30,769 nt of DNA from CAZNVB01 sp964651495 (GCA_964651495.1 CAZYWP010000019.1:1-30769), one strand, 5' to 3'; numbered from the stretch's first letter, positions 1 through 12,581 are shown. Translations and numbers: made by a program. Notes: generated by a model not told the origin, from the sequence alone.

Positions 1-39
1 CTCTTCCATTCCCAGTAGAGAATATGTAAAATAGCCCAA

Positions 40-1206
40 ATGCGCGCGAAGGCTCAAGGGACAAACCGCGCCCTGAGCTTTTCCAGAAAGGCCTTTCTTG
101 TCCTCGAAGACGGAACGATCTTCGAGGGGCTCTCCTGCGGCTATGAGGGTGAGGCGCAGGGCGAGGTCGTGTTCAACACCTCCATGACCGGCTACCAGGA
201 GATCCTCACCGACCCCTCGTACAAAGGCCAGATCGTGACTATGACCTACCCGCTCATCGGCAACTACGGCTGCAACTTCGAGGACGTCGAGTCGGGAAAG
301 CCGTGGGTGGAGGGATTCGTCCTCAAGGAGATGGCGCCGGCCCCTTCCAACTGGCGCTGCTGCGAGAGCCTGTCTGATTACCTGAGACGCTTCAGGATCC
401 CCGCTATCCAGGGCATCGATACAAGGAAGCTGACCAGGCTGATCCGTCAGACCGGAGCGCAACGGGCCCTGCTCTCGACATCGGAGAGCGATCCTCAAGC
501 CCTGCGAGAGCGGGTCAAGGCCGTCCCCTCCATCGTCGGCCTGGACCTTGTCCGGGATGTAACCTGCACCGAGCCCTACAAATGGAAGGAGGGAACCTAC
601 GACTGGCCGAACGGCTATTCCGCCGGGAAACGCTTCAAGTATTTCGTCGTCGCCTATGATTTCGGGATCAAAAGGAATATCCTCCGCAGCCTGGTCGCGG
701 AAAAAATGGAGGTCTTGATCGTGCCGGCCCGAACGCCGGCCGAGGAAGTCCTCAAGCTCAAGCCGGACGGCGTGTTCTTTTCCAACGGGCCGGGCGACCC
801 GGAGCCGGTCACCTACGCCGTCGAGAACATCAAAAACCTGGTCGGCCGGGTGCCGATCTTCGGCATCTGCCTCGGCCATCAGCTTATGGCTCTGGCCCTC
901 GGAGGCAGGACCTACAAGCTCAAGTTCGGCCACCACGGGGCCAACCACCCGGTCAAGAACCTCGACACGGGCGCCATCGAAATCACCTCCCAGAACCACG
1001 GGTTCGCCGTCGATATCGACTCGCTCAAGGGCTTGGGTAGGTTGACCCATATCAACCTCAACGACCTGACTTCGGAAGGGTTCGCGCTCAAGGAGAAATT
1101 CCTCTATACCGTTCAGTACCATCCTGAGAGCTCGCCGGGTCCCCACGACTCCAGGTACCTTTTTCATGATTTCGTCCGGCTGATCGAAGATTTCAGGGGG
1201 AAGTGA
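40..1206 (+). CDS. carA: Carbamoyl-phosphate synthase small subunit
   Basis: This is the glutamine amidotransferase subunit of carbamoyl-phosphate synthase. It releases ammonia from glutamine and passes it to CarB for pyrimidine and arginine synthesis in the cytoplasm. The N-terminal CPSase domain (about residues 17-150) is followed by a class I amidotransferase domain (about 200-385). The catalytic triad is visible: Cys277 in FGICLGHQ, then His361 and Glu363 in QYHPESS. Length is 388 aa, normal for the family. The usual start would fall near KAFLVLEDG, so the ATG at 40 gives about 16 extra residues. No Shine-Dalgarno precedes it and no better ATG, GTG or TTG follows, so the exact start is uncertain. 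The carB GTG begins one base after the carA stop, so the two genes form an operon. Confidence 0.96.
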   Translation: MRAKAQGTNRALSFSRKAFLVLEDGTIFEGLSCGYEGEAQGEVVFNTSMTGYQEILTDPSYKGQIVTMTYPLIGNYGCNFEDVESGKPWVEGFVLKEMAPAPSNWRCCESLSDYLRRFRIPAIQGIDTRKLTRLIRQTGAQRALLSTSESDPQALRERVKAVPSIVGLDLVRDVTCTEPYKWKEGTYDWPNGYSAGKRFKYFVVAYDFGIKRNILRSLVAEKMEVLIVPARTPAEEVLKLKPDGVFFSNGPGDPEPVTYAVENIKNLVGRVPIFGICLGHQLMALALGGRTYKLKFGHHGANHPVKNLDTGAIEITSQNHGFAVDIDSLKGLGRLTHINLNDLTSEGFALKEKFLYTVQYHPESSPGPHDSRYLFHDFVRLIEDFRGK

Positions 1207-1207
1207 C

Positions 1208-4410
<3,203 letters not shown>

Positions 4411-4414
<4 letters not shown>

Positions 4415-6192
4415 AAGATAAGCTCTCAGCCTTGCGTCAGCTCATGAAAGGCCACGGCGTCCACGCCTACATTATCCCCAGCGCGGACCCCCACCAGAGC
4501 GAGTATGTGCCCGAATTCTGGAAGCGCCGTCAGTTCATCACCGGTTTTTCCGGGTCGGCCGGAGACGCCGTGGTCACGGTCAAAAAAGCTGGGCTCTGGA
4601 CCGATTCCCGCTATTATCTCCAGGCCGAACGGGAGCTCAAGGGCACAGGATTCGCGCTTTTTAAAATCGGCTTGCCCGGCGTCCCGACCTGGCAGGAATG
4701 GATCGCCAAGGAGCTGCGGGCGACTGAAAAGCTCGGAGTTGATCCCCGGCTGATTACGCATCAAAACTACGTGAGGCTGGAGGCCGAGCTTGCGCGGCGC
4801 GGCATCTCAATCAAGCCGGTCGATAACAACCTGGTGGACAAAATTTGGACTGACAGGCCCGCCGCACCCGGCGGCCAGGCCATCGCCCTGTCGAACAAGT
4901 ACGCGGGTGAAAGCATCGTCTCAAAGCTTGAGCGCTTGCGCAAAAAGATGTCGGACGAGGGAGCCGAGGCCCACGTCATCAGCCTGCTCGATGCCGTCGC
5001 CTGGCTGCTCAATATCCGCGGTTCAGACGTAGAATTCAACCCGGTGGCCATCGCTTATGCGGTCATCACCCGGAAAAAGGCTTTGATCTTCATCGACCGG
5101 AGGAAGCTCAACCCGGGAATCGAGTCCGTTCTTTCAAGAGATATCGAGATCCGCCCCTACGACAATTTTCCGTCCTATCTCCAGCAGCTCGGCCGTCAGA
5201 AACAGCGCGTCTGGCTGGATGAGACCAGCGTCAGCCAGTGGGTGGTCAGCCTCCTCAAAAGTGCAACGGTCACTCTCAAGCCCGGCCCGATTGCGCTGTT
5301 CAAAGCCGTCAAGAACAGGACTGAGATCGCCGGCGCCAGGGCAGCCCATGCCAGGGATGGAGCCGTCATGGTCAGGTTCCTCTGCTGGCTGGAAAAAGAG
5401 GCGCCGAGGGGCCGAGCAACAGAGCTTTCGGCGGCCAAAAAACTCGAGGAATTCCGCGGCCGGCAGGACCTCTATCAAGGGCTGAGCTTCCGGACAATTT
5501 CCTCCTATGGAGAGCACGGCGCGGTCGTTCATTATTCAGTCAGCGCAGAAACAGATATCCCGCTCAGGCCGAAGGGGATTTACCTCATCGACTCCGGCAG
5601 CCAGTACCTGGACGCCACGACGGACATCAGTCGGACGATTGCCCTGGGCAGGACGATGGATGAGCAGCGCGACCGCTTTACCAGGGTTCTCAAGGGCGTG
5701 ATCGCTCTGAGCATGATCTCTTTCCCTCAGGGGACGGCCGGCCCGCAGCTAGATATTCTTGCCAGAGAGGCGCTTTGGGAAAAAGGCCTGAACTACGGCC
5801 ATGGGACTGGCCATGGGATCGGAGCTTATCTCAACGTGCATGAAGGGCCGCAGAGCATCGCCCCGGCGCGCGGTTTCGGGATCGGCCTCGAGCCCGGCAT
5901 GATCCTGTCCATCGAGCCGGCCTACTACAAAGAAGGGCACTATGGCCTTCGGGTCGAGAACCTGGTACTCGTCGTCCGGGACGAGGCGAGATCGACGGCG
6001 TCATCGGCCTTTTATGCTTTCGAGACGCTGACCCTCTGTCCGATCGACTTGAGGCTGGTGAAAAGGGAGCTGCTGGCGGAAAGCGATGTCCTTTGGCTCA
6101 ATAAATACCATCAGCGGGTCCGTAAGATCCTGACGCCGCTGCTGGATAAGGCCGAGGCCGTCTGGCTGGCTAATGCCACCGCCCCAATTTAA
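4411..6192 (+). CDS. Xaa-Pro aminopeptidase (M24B, long two-N-domain type)
   Basis: This is a dimetal peptidase of the M24B family that removes an N-terminal residue preceding proline. From the ATG at 4411 the protein has 593 aa. This is the long form, with two creatinase-like N-terminal domains (about 1-150 and 165-300) before the pita-bread catalytic domain (about 310-535) and a C-terminal extension. All five metal ligands are present: Asp394 (LIDSG), Asp405 (TTDIS), His468 (GTGHGIG), Glu502 (SIEPAYY) and Glu516 (RVENL). The catalytic histidines His374 (VVHYS) and His477 (NVHEG) are also there. I preferred ATG 4411 over the in-frame GTG at 4399 because it overlaps the carB stop as ATGA, which suggests translational coupling. 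There is no signal peptide, so it is probably cytoplasmic and used in peptide turnover. Confidence 0.94.
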
Positions 6193-6275
6193 ACTGTCAG
6201 GCTAAATCCTGCCCGCCCGCTCCTTGAGACCGGCCTTTTCGTGCCTGAAAATCCGGCTATTAGGTGCTCTGATCC

Positions 6276-6304
6276 TTGCAAAACCTGGCTGCAACTATTA
6301 AAAT
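6276..6304 (+). promoter_or_regulatory. Putative sigma-70 promoter of the aldolase gene
   Basis: A TTGCAA box (6276-6281) and a TAAAAT box (6299-6304) are separated by 17 bases. They lie about 35 bases upstream of the aldolase ATG in a locally A/T-rich stretch. Box sequences and spacing are seen directly; activity is inferred. A strong AAGGAG ribosome binding site follows at 6326-6331. Confidence 0.5.
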
Positions 6305-6338
6305 ATCACATACTTAACTAGACACAAGGAGAATTATC

Positions 6339-7295
6339 ATGAAAGACATGATCAAAGAAATCGAAACCAGGATGGCCCGCAAAGAAAGGGCCGAAAAGTT
6401 TTCCATCGACCTCGATTATCTGACCGCCGGGGAGCGCCGCCACCTCTATGAGCTCATGTATGCGCACGGCCCGGGAAACGGCAAGATGATGTTCCTCCCC
6501 ATCGACCAGGGCCTCGAGCACGGGCCCCGCGATTTCTTCCCCAACCCGGCCAGTGCCGACCTCGAGTACGAGCTCGCCCTCGCCGAGGAGGCCAACTATT
6601 CCGGCATCGTCTGTCACATCGGGCTGGCCGAAAAGCACTATCGCAAGTACGCCGGCCGCGTCCCGCTTGTCCTTAAAATCAACGGCAAGTCGTCGATCGG
6701 GCCGGATGACGCGCCCTTCTCCCCCCTTGATGCCAGCGTCGAGGACGCCCTGCGGCTGGGCGCAGATGCCATCGGCTACACCCTTTATGTCGGCTCGCCC
6801 AGGGAGTCCGATGATATTATCCAGTTTACCGGCCTTCGCCAGGAGTGTCGAAAATACGGAATTCCGCTGATCATGTGGGCTTACCCCCGCGGCCCCTATG
6901 TTGAGACGAGGGGCCACGGAAGAGACTCCCTGGCCATGGTGGATTACGCCGCCCGGATGGCCAACGAGCTCGGGGCGACCCTGACGAAAATCAACCTTCC
7001 CGTCCCGCCCAAGGGCGGAAGCTATGACGAGAAAAGCCCGTTCAAGGCTTACAACGCTTATAAAGACCTTTCCGAGGAGGATGCCCTATACATGGTCGTC
7101 CAATCGGCGGGAAGAGCGGGCGTCTTGATCTCGGGCGGCAGCAAGATGGGCGACGAAGATCTCATTCACAAAGCGCGCCTCTGCCTTGAAGCCGGCGTCG
7201 ACGGGCTCATCTTCGGCCGGAACATGTGGCAGCGCAAGTACGAAGATGCCCTCAAGATCAGCCACGAAATCCAGGAAATGATAAGAAAGCTGTAA
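6339..7295 (+). CDS. fbaB: Class I fructose-bisphosphate aldolase, archaeal (FbaB/DhnA) type
   Basis: This is a Schiff-base aldolase of the DhnA/FbaB family. It interconverts fructose 1,6-bisphosphate with dihydroxyacetone phosphate and glyceraldehyde 3-phosphate; some relatives have other aldol substrates. The 318-aa protein is a TIM barrel with PIDQGLEHGP at about residues 54-63. The Schiff-base lysine is probably Lys217 in TLTKINLP. Phosphate-binding loops SGGSK (265-269) and IFGRN (291-295) follow. The ATG at 6339 has an AAGGAG site seven bases upstream and its own promoter, so it is separate from the carA operon. The stop lies five bases from the stop of mnmA, which converges on it. The family is certain; the sugar phosphate used is inferred from it. 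Confidence 0.93.
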   Translation: MKDMIKEIETRMARKERAEKFSIDLDYLTAGERRHLYELMYAHGPGNGKMMFLPIDQGLEHGPRDFFPNPASADLEYELALAEEANYSGIVCHIGLAEKHYRKYAGRVPLVLKINGKSSIGPDDAPFSPLDASVEDALRLGADAIGYTLYVGSPRESDDIIQFTGLRQECRKYGIPLIMWAYPRGPYVETRGHGRDSLAMVDYAARMANELGATLTKINLPVPPKGGSYDEKSPFKAYNAYKDLSEEDALYMVVQSAGRAGVLISGGSKMGDEDLIHKARLCLEAGVDGLIFGRNMWQRKYEDALKISHEIQEMIRKL

Positions 7296-7300
7296 GCGCT

Positions 7301-8404
7301 TTATTTCAGGGCTCGTTCGATAGTTCCGCCGCCGACAACGACCTCCCGCTGGTAAAAGACGACGGACTGTCCGGGTGTGATGGCCCGCTGCGGCCTCTCG
7401 AACTCGACCCGAACACGCCCTTTCGAGAGCGGAATCAGCCGGGCGTTCGCCGCCTCGTGCTTGTAACGGATTTTTGCCTTAATCCTGACCGGAGCCTCAA
7501 TTTTTTCCAGAGAGATCAAATTCAGCCGACCGGCCAGCAACGTTTTTTGATATAAGTCCTCATCGGCGCCGACGATGACCGAATTCGCGGCGGCGTCGAT
7601 GGCGATAACATACAGAGGCTGCGGCCCCGCAATTCCCATTCCGCGGCGCTGGCCGACCGTAAAGTAACCGATCCCTTTATGCATCCCCAAAACCCGGCCG
7701 CTTCGGTCTCTGATTGGCCCCGGAAGAAAAGCCCCAGTGACGCGCTCCCGCAGGAAATCCGGATACCTGCCGAGCGGGACAAAGCAGATTTCCTGGCTTT
7801 CCGGCTTTTCCGCGGCCGGGAGGTTCCACTTTTTGGCCAGGCGGCGCACCTCGCTCTTGGCATATTCACCCACGGGGAAAAGGGTCCGGGAAAGCTGAGC
7901 CTGCGAGAGAGGGTAAAGAAAATAAGACTGGTCTTTGGCCCGGTCCTTCCCCTTCTTGAGCAGGTATCGCCCCCTCCCGTTGTCGTATTTCACCCTGGCA
8001 TAATGTCCGGTGGCGAGGCAGTCCGCGCCGAGACGTCCGGCCCGTTCCAGCAGCAGGCCGAACTTGACCCGCTCGTTGCAGCGGACACAGGGATTCGGGG
8101 TGCGGCCCCGGCCGTACTCCCGGCAGAAGTCCGCGATCACGCGGCGCTCGAACTCGCGGCGGAAGTCGACGACGAGATGATCGATGCCCAGCCGGCAGGC
8201 GGCTTCGTGGGCATCCTCGGTCGCCTTCCAGCCGCAGCAGCTTCGCAGGTGCTCCGAGCGGCAGATCTCCGGGGGAAGAGAGAAAAGATTCATCGTCACG
8301 CCGATGACTTCGTGCCCCGCCTCTTTGAGCAATCCCGCGGCCACCGAGGAATCCACTCCCCCACTCATGGCCACAAACACCCGCAGTTTCTTCATTTTCT
8401 TCAT
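7301..8404 (-). CDS. mnmA: tRNA-specific 2-thiouridylase MnmA
   Basis: MnmA puts sulfur on U34 of tRNA-Lys, tRNA-Glu and tRNA-Gln using ATP and a persulfide relay. The 367-aa protein opens with the PP-loop motif SGGVDSS (14-20). The two catalytic cysteines are visible: Cys106 in NPCVRCNERVKFG and Cys207 in SQEICFVP. GHYAR (about 133-137) and the C-terminal barrel domain are in place. Two in-frame ATGs three codons apart (8404 and 8395) are both possible starts and neither has a convincing ribosome binding site. The gene is convergent with the aldolase gene, and its stop nearly abuts that stop. No partner thiolation gene is adjacent. Confidence 0.96.
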   Translation of the reverse strand: MKKMKKLRVFVAMSGGVDSSVAAGLLKEAGHEVIGVTMNLFSLPPEICRSEHLRSCCGWKATEDAHEAACRLGIDHLVVDFRREFERRVIADFCREYGRGRTPNPCVRCNERVKFGLLLERAGRLGADCLATGHYARVKYDNGRGRYLLKKGKDRAKDQSYFLYPLSQAQLSRTLFPVGEYAKSEVRRLAKKWNLPAAEKPESQEICFVPLGRYPDFLRERVTGAFLPGPIRDRSGRVLGMHKGIGYFTVGQRRGMGIAGPQPLYVIAIDAAANSVIVGADEDLYQKTLLAGRLNLISLEKIEAPVRIKAKIRYKHEAANARLIPLSKGRVRVEFERPQRAITPGQSVVFYQREVVVGGGTIERALK

Positions 8405-8750
8405 ACAGTTTCAGGCTATAGGATAGCAGAATTCCCGGCGCTGCGAAATGTCCGCTCCACCGGAGAGTCTGACCGCCGGCCACCCCTTCATCATCTCTCC
8501 GGGTGAGGAAATCGGGTTGAAATTCATCGGGTGAATCCCCGAAGCAGGGGATTGACCAACCGCCGCCGGGCTGCCAACATAGGAGGCGAAAGGTCCTTGA
8601 ACCTTCTCGGAGATGGATTCACGCCTGCAAAAAGAGTGTATTGAGGCAGGGATGATTCTTTTGAGAGGCAAGAACAGAAGGCCGGCAGATGACGAGCAAT
8701 ATTGACATTATTGGGATAGTGTGTAAATTATCTCGGTGAGGGAATTAGCA
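8405..8750. other. Intergenic region between mnmA and beta-barrel gene
   Basis: This 346-base stretch separates divergent genes and has no convincing coding region. The reading frames on either strand are short and lack ribosome binding sites. It holds a perfect inverted repeat, AATCCCC (8534-8540) and GGGGATT (8547-8553), around a six-base loop but with no T-run after it. It also holds the promoter of the downstream barrel gene near its right end. Nothing else in it is explained. Confidence 0.6.
8702..8729 (+). promoter_or_regulatory. Putative sigma-70 promoter of beta-barrel gene
   Basis: A perfect TTGACA (8702-8707) is followed after 16 bases by TAAATT (8724-8729). It sits about 20 bases before the start codon in an A/T-rich island. 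A GGTGAGGGA ribosome binding site (8735-8743) lies between the promoter and the ATG at 8751. Confidence 0.55.
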
Positions 8751-9625
8751 ATGAATAAACGCATCTCTTCCAGGTTCTGGCTCGTTCTCTTGTTTAGTGG
8801 GCTCTCCAGCCTGCCTCTGTTCTCCCAGACAGGCACGGATTGGAAAGATTACAGGTTTGAGTTCAGCACCGGAGTCAGCTTTCAGCAATCGATCCTGGAC
8901 AGCTCCTACACCCACGAGTTTTCTCCGCCGTTCCTGTCCGGCGCCTACGAGAGCACGGCCGACCAAACCATCTATTTCAAGGGAAGGACGAGCTGGGGAA
9001 TGAACGCCGGTCTGACCTATTTCCCGGTCGAAAGACTCGGCCTCCAATTTCAGCTCGAGTACGGCCGTCCCCGGTTCGAAGGAAATAACACCACTTACGA
9101 CGTCGCGTTGACATACTCTCTGACGTCGCCGCCCGGCGATCCCCCTTATCCCTACTACTATAACAAGACTATTGGCTGGCCCCCCACCGAGGGCACCCTG
9201 AACGAGCTCTGCCTCAGCCTGAACGCCGTGATCCGCCTGCCGGTCTCGCGCAAGATCACCCTCAATATTTCTCTCGGGCCGACCTACTTCCAGGTCAAAG
9301 GGGAGGGAGTGGGGCTGGCCTATTCCAAATACTGGATAGAAGAGGGCAATTTTATGGGCGAGACGTTCCAACTCAAGATCGCCTTCGGGCCGATCCACCG
9401 GCTGGGCCTCAACGTCGGGGGCGAATTCAACTGGCTGCTCTTCCAAAATGTCTGCTTCACTGCCGACGCCCGCTTTTTCGCCTCTCCAGAGGCAGAGGTA
9501 TCGCTTGAGGTCCTTCCCAATGAAATGCTGACCGACCCGTTCGAGCAGGTCAAGAAGACGATGGACATCGGCCGGATCAAGGTCAACCCCACTTTTTACC
9601 GGGTCAACCTCGGCCTGAAATATTT
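8751..9625 (+). CDS. Outer-membrane beta-barrel protein, 3' end lost in assembly gap
   Basis: This is an exported protein of unknown function. It starts with a signal peptide (residues 1 to about 26: basic MNKR, a hydrophobic core, then LFSQ). The rest alternates polar and aromatic residues in short strands, such as GMNAGLTYFPV, LGLQFQLEYG and LTLNISLGPTY-like segments, typical of an outer-membrane barrel. The last visible stretch, VNLGLKYF or similar, looks like a closing strand, so the gene probably ends just inside the N gap; 291 residues are visible. I chose ATG 8751 rather than the in-frame GTG at 8736 because that GTG lies inside the Shine-Dalgarno and the signal peptide begins at the ATG. 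I do not recognise a named family beyond generic barrel. Confidence 0.82.
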
Positions 9626-9725
9626 NNNNNNNNNNNNNNNNNNNNNNNNNNNNNNNNNNNNNNNNNNNNNNNNNNNNNNNNNNNNNNNNNNNNNNNNNNN
9701 NNNNNNNNNNNNNNNNNNNNNNNNN
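9626..9725. other. Assembly gap (100 N)
   Basis: Exactly 100 N, the conventional filler for a gap of unknown size. The 3' ends of two convergent genes, the beta-barrel gene on + and the YHS-domain gene on -, are lost in it. Confidence 0.99.
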
Positions 9726-9840
9726 TCATGCCGCAGACGGGATCGACAGCCGTTTCGTCGGATTTCTGCTGGGCCAGTCCGGCCAGGACGAAGACAAAAG
9801 ACAGGATGATAAGCATTGACCATAATGTTGATTTTTTCAT
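9726..9840 (-). CDS. Small exported YHS-domain protein (partial)
   Basis: From the ATG at 9840 the protein reads as a signal peptide (basic MKKS, a hydrophobic core of about 18 residues, GLAQ near the cleavage region), then a short charged linker, then VDPVCGM, the opening motif of a YHS metal-binding domain. The sequence enters the N gap right after this motif, so 38 residues are visible. An AAAGGAG ribosome binding site sits about six bases upstream of the ATG, which favours this start over one seven codons earlier. It lies 59 bases downstream of the copper ATPase on the same strand, and that ATPase itself starts with a YHS domain. A periplasmic metal-binding accessory role is therefore likely, but this is inferred from domain and position. 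Confidence 0.78.
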
Positions 9841-9899
9841 CTCAATCTCCTTTCCAAACAAGGTGTTATTTTATACCATTCCGATCGAAATTGTCAAAA

Positions 9900-12494
9900 C
9901 TAAATCTTCATCCGCCGCAGCCGCAGGGAGTTCGACACCACCGAGACCGAGCTGAAGGCCATGGCCGCCGAAGCGATGATCGGGTCGAGCAGCACGCGGA
10001 AGAATGGATAGAGAGCTCCCGCCGCCACCGGGATGCCCACGACATTGTAGAAAAACGCCCAGAAAAGGTTCTGCCTGATGACCCGGATCGTCTTCCTGCT
10101 CAGGGCGATGGCCGAGGCGACCGCCCGCAGGTCTCCCCGGATGAGGGTGATATCCGAGGCTTCCATGGCGATGTCCGTTCCCGTCCCGATAGCGATCCCG
10201 ACATCGGCCTGCGCCAGGGCCGGGGCATCGTTGATGCCGTCGCCGACCATGGCCACCTTCCGGCCCGCTTCCTGAAGCTTTCGAATTGCCCGGACCTTGT
10301 CTTCGGGAAGAACTTCCGGGATGACCTGATCGATCCCCGCCTTCCGGCCGACGGCTTCGGCCGTCTTGCGGTGGTCGCCCGTGAGCATGATGACTTCCAG
10401 CCCGAGTTTTTTCAGCGCCGCGACTGCTTCAGCCGAGCCGGCCTTGAGCGTGTCGGCGACTGCCAGGAGCCCGGCCGACCTCCCGTCGACGGCGGCGAAG
10501 ATGACCGTCTTTCCCTCTTCCAGGAGTTCTTCCGCTCTCGGCGCCAGGGCTCCGACATCGACGCCCCGGTCACTCATGAGACCGGCGTTCCCCAGGACGA
10601 CGCTTTTCCCGCCCACTCGCGCTTCGATTCCCCGGCCTTCTATAGCCCTGAAATCCGCGACCTCCTCGAGCTGGAGGTTTCTCTGTTCGGCGGCCTTGAT
10701 CACAGCTGCGCCCAGCGGGTGCTCGGACCGTTTCTCTGCGGCCGCGGCGAGGCGAAGCAGGCCGTCTTCCGGAAAAGACGGGGAGGCTACGATATCGGTG
10801 AGCTCCGGCTCGCCCCGGGTCAGGGTGCCGGTTTTATCAAAGACGACGGTATCGATCCGATGAACGGTCTCCAAGCTCTCGCCGCCCTTGATCAGGATGC
10901 CATGCTCGGCGCCCCTCCCCGTTCCGACCATGACGGCCGTGGGCGTGGCCAGCCCGAGGGCGCAGGGGCAGGCGATGATCAGCACGGCGACGAAATTGAG
11001 CAGGGCAAAAGTCACCCGGGGCTCCGGGCCGAAACTCAACCAGAGCACAAAAGTGGCCACGGCCACCGACATGACGGCGGGGACGAAATAACCGGCGATG
11101 ACATCGGCCAGCCTCTGGATCGGCGCTTTCGACCCCTGGGCTTCCTCTACGAGACGGATGATCTGGGCCAGGACGGTATCCCGGCCGATCTTGGCTGCCA
11201 GGAAACGGAAGCTTCCCGACTTGTTCATGGTCGCGCCGATCACTTCATCGCCGGGCGACTTGCCGACCGGCATGCTCTCGCCGGTGATCATCGACTCGTC
11301 CACGACCGAGCGGCCGTCCTCGATGATCCCGTCCACCGGGATCCGCTCGCCTGGCCGGACGAGCACAAGGTCGCCCACCAGGACTTCCCGAACCGGGATT
11401 TCGGTCTCCTTCCCATCGCGAAAGACCGTGGCTGTTTTTGGCTGCAGGCCGGCCAGCCTCTTGATGGCTTCCGATGTCCGACCCTTTGCCCTGGCCTCGA
11501 GGAGCCGGCCGAAGAGGATCAGGGCGATGATGAAGGCCGAGGTATCGAAATAAACCGCTGGAGCAATCCCGGCCCGCTCGAAAAACGAGGGCAAGAGCGT
11601 CGCGGCCGTGCTGTAGAAATAGGCGGCCAGGGTGCCGACGGCGATTAGGGTGTTCATGTCGGCGCTGCGGTGCCGAAAGGACATCCAGGCCCCCCGGAGA
11701 AACGGCCAGCCGATGATGAACTGGACGGGAGTGGCCAGGGCCCAGAGGACAGCGAAACGCCGGAGGAATCCGGGCACCCAGGGAAACCAGTGGGGCATGC
11801 TGCCGAGAAAGATGACAACCGCCAGAATAATCCCGGAAATAAACCTCGACTTCAAGGTCCGTAATTCTTTCCGGCGGACGGATGCCTCGCTGTCCTCGGC
11901 CTCCTCTGATTCCGGAGCTTCGACCGTCCTGTAACCCGCGCTCTCGATGGTCCGCCGCAGCTCGGCCGGGTTCGTCTCGGAGGGAAGATATTCTACCCGC
12001 GCCCTGCCGGTGGCCAGGTTGACTGCGGCCTTGACCACCCCTCTCAGGTCCAGGAGGGCCCCTTCGATCTTCTGAACGCAAGAGGCGCAGACGATCCCCT
12101 CGATCGGGATCTCGACCACCGCCGTTCCCACGTCATAGCCGATTTCCCGGATGGAGGCGACAAGATCCCCCGGCTTGACCAAACGGGGCTCGAAGAGAAC
12201 GGTAGCGCGGGAGGTGGCATAATTGACATTGGCCTCTTCGACGCCGTCCAGGGCGCTCAGGTTTTTCTGGATGTTGGCGGCGCAGCCGGCGCAGTGCATC
12301 CCCCGGACGGGCAGGTCGATCCTCTCCCGGCCCCCGCCGCGCTTTCTATGTGAGGAAAGATATTTTTTGGGATTCCGGTCGAACTCGGTCTTGCAGTACT
12401 CAGAACAAAAATAATACTTCTTGCCCCCGTAATCTGAGGTGGCCGCAGCCCGGTCCTCCGGAACCTCCATGCCGCAGACGACGTCCTTGGCCAT
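9900..12494 (-). CDS. copA: Copper-exporting P1B-type ATPase with N-terminal YHS and two HMA domains
   Basis: This inner-membrane ATPase probably exports Cu(I). Domains in order over 864 aa: a YHS domain (1-46, with Cys7, Cys30 and Cys34); a first HMA domain with CAGC (68-71); a second HMA domain with CASC (136-139); membrane helices; an actuator TGES (404-407); the transport motif CPC (509-511); the phosphorylation site DKTGT (Asp553); HP (592-593); and GDGIND (from 751). The late helices carry YN (816-817) and M845 with SS (848-849), the set expected of Cu(I) P1B-1 pumps. An AGGAG site lies about seven bases before the ATG. It is divergent from yebC and probably co-transcribed with the YHS gene downstream. 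Copper is inferred from the motifs. Confidence 0.96.
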   Translation of the reverse strand: MAKDVVCGMEVPEDRAAATSDYGGKKYYFCSEYCKTEFDRNPKKYLSSHRKRGGGRERIDLPVRGMHCAGCAANIQKNLSALDGVEEANVNYATSRATVLFEPRLVKPGDLVASIREIGYDVGTAVVEIPIEGIVCASCVQKIEGALLDLRGVVKAAVNLATGRARVEYLPSETNPAELRRTIESAGYRTVEAPESEEAEDSEASVRRKELRTLKSRFISGIILAVVIFLGSMPHWFPWVPGFLRRFAVLWALATPVQFIIGWPFLRGAWMSFRHRSADMNTLIAVGTLAAYFYSTAATLLPSFFERAGIAPAVYFDTSAFIIALILFGRLLEARAKGRTSEAIKRLAGLQPKTATVFRDGKETEIPVREVLVGDLVLVRPGERIPVDGIIEDGRSVVDESMITGESMPVGKSPGDEVIGATMNKSGSFRFLAAKIGRDTVLAQIIRLVEEAQGSKAPIQRLADVIAGYFVPAVMSVAVATFVLWLSFGPEPRVTFALLNFVAVLIIACPCALGLATPTAVMVGTGRGAEHGILIKGGESLETVHRIDTVVFDKTGTLTRGEPELTDIVASPSFPEDGLLRLAAAAEKRSEHPLGAAVIKAAEQRNLQLEEVADFRAIEGRGIEARVGGKSVVLGNAGLMSDRGVDVGALAPRAEELLEEGKTVIFAAVDGRSAGLLAVADTLKAGSAEAVAALKKLGLEVIMLTGDHRKTAEAVGRKAGIDQVIPEVLPEDKVRAIRKLQEAGRKVAMVGDGINDAPALAQADVGIAIGTGTDIAMEASDITLIRGDLRAVASAIALSRKTIRVIRQNLFWAFFYNVVGIPVAAGALYPFFRVLLDPIIASAAMAFSSVSVVSNSLRLRRMKI

Positions 12495-12513
12495 TTGGTT
12501 TCTCCTCTATTTT

Positions 12514-12544
12514 AAGATACCACGCCCCCCCCAACTTCTGTCAA
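12514..12544 (-). promoter_or_regulatory. Putative copA promoter with 19-base spacer
   Basis: On the minus strand a perfect TTGACA (12544-12539) is followed after 19 bases by TATCTT (12519-12514). A 19-base spacer is typical of promoters remodelled by MerR-family activators such as CueR. However, the spacer is mostly a G-run and shows no clear dyad, so metal control is only a suggestion. Confidence 0.4.
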
Positions 12545-12551
12545 ACCGAAT

Positions 12552-12581
12552 TTGCATGCCCTGTTGAATTTATGTTAAAAT
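12552..12581 (+). promoter_or_regulatory. Putative promoter of the yebC-ruvCAB-queA operon
   Basis: TTGCAT (12552-12557) and TAAAAT (12576-12581) are 18 bases apart. A TG one base before the second box makes an extended -10. It overlaps the region that carries the divergent copA promoter. An AAAGGAG ribosome binding site (12599-12605) leads to the yebC ATG. Confidence 0.5.

Noticed and set aside
8501..8553. GGGTGAGGAA and GGTGAATCCC segments reminiscent of the repeat
   Set aside because: Matches are only about ten bases long and out of order relative to the repeat, so chance is likely.
8411..8671. 86-codon minus-strand frame and two 28-30 codon plus-strand frames between mnmA and the barrel gene
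   Set aside because: No ribosome binding site, no recognisable motif, and the minus-strand frame begins at a TTG. Not supportable as genes.
9816..11648. 610-codon open frame on the plus strand opposite copA
   Set aside because: Low-complexity, charged antisense translation of an unmistakable P-type ATPase; no domain or start signal.
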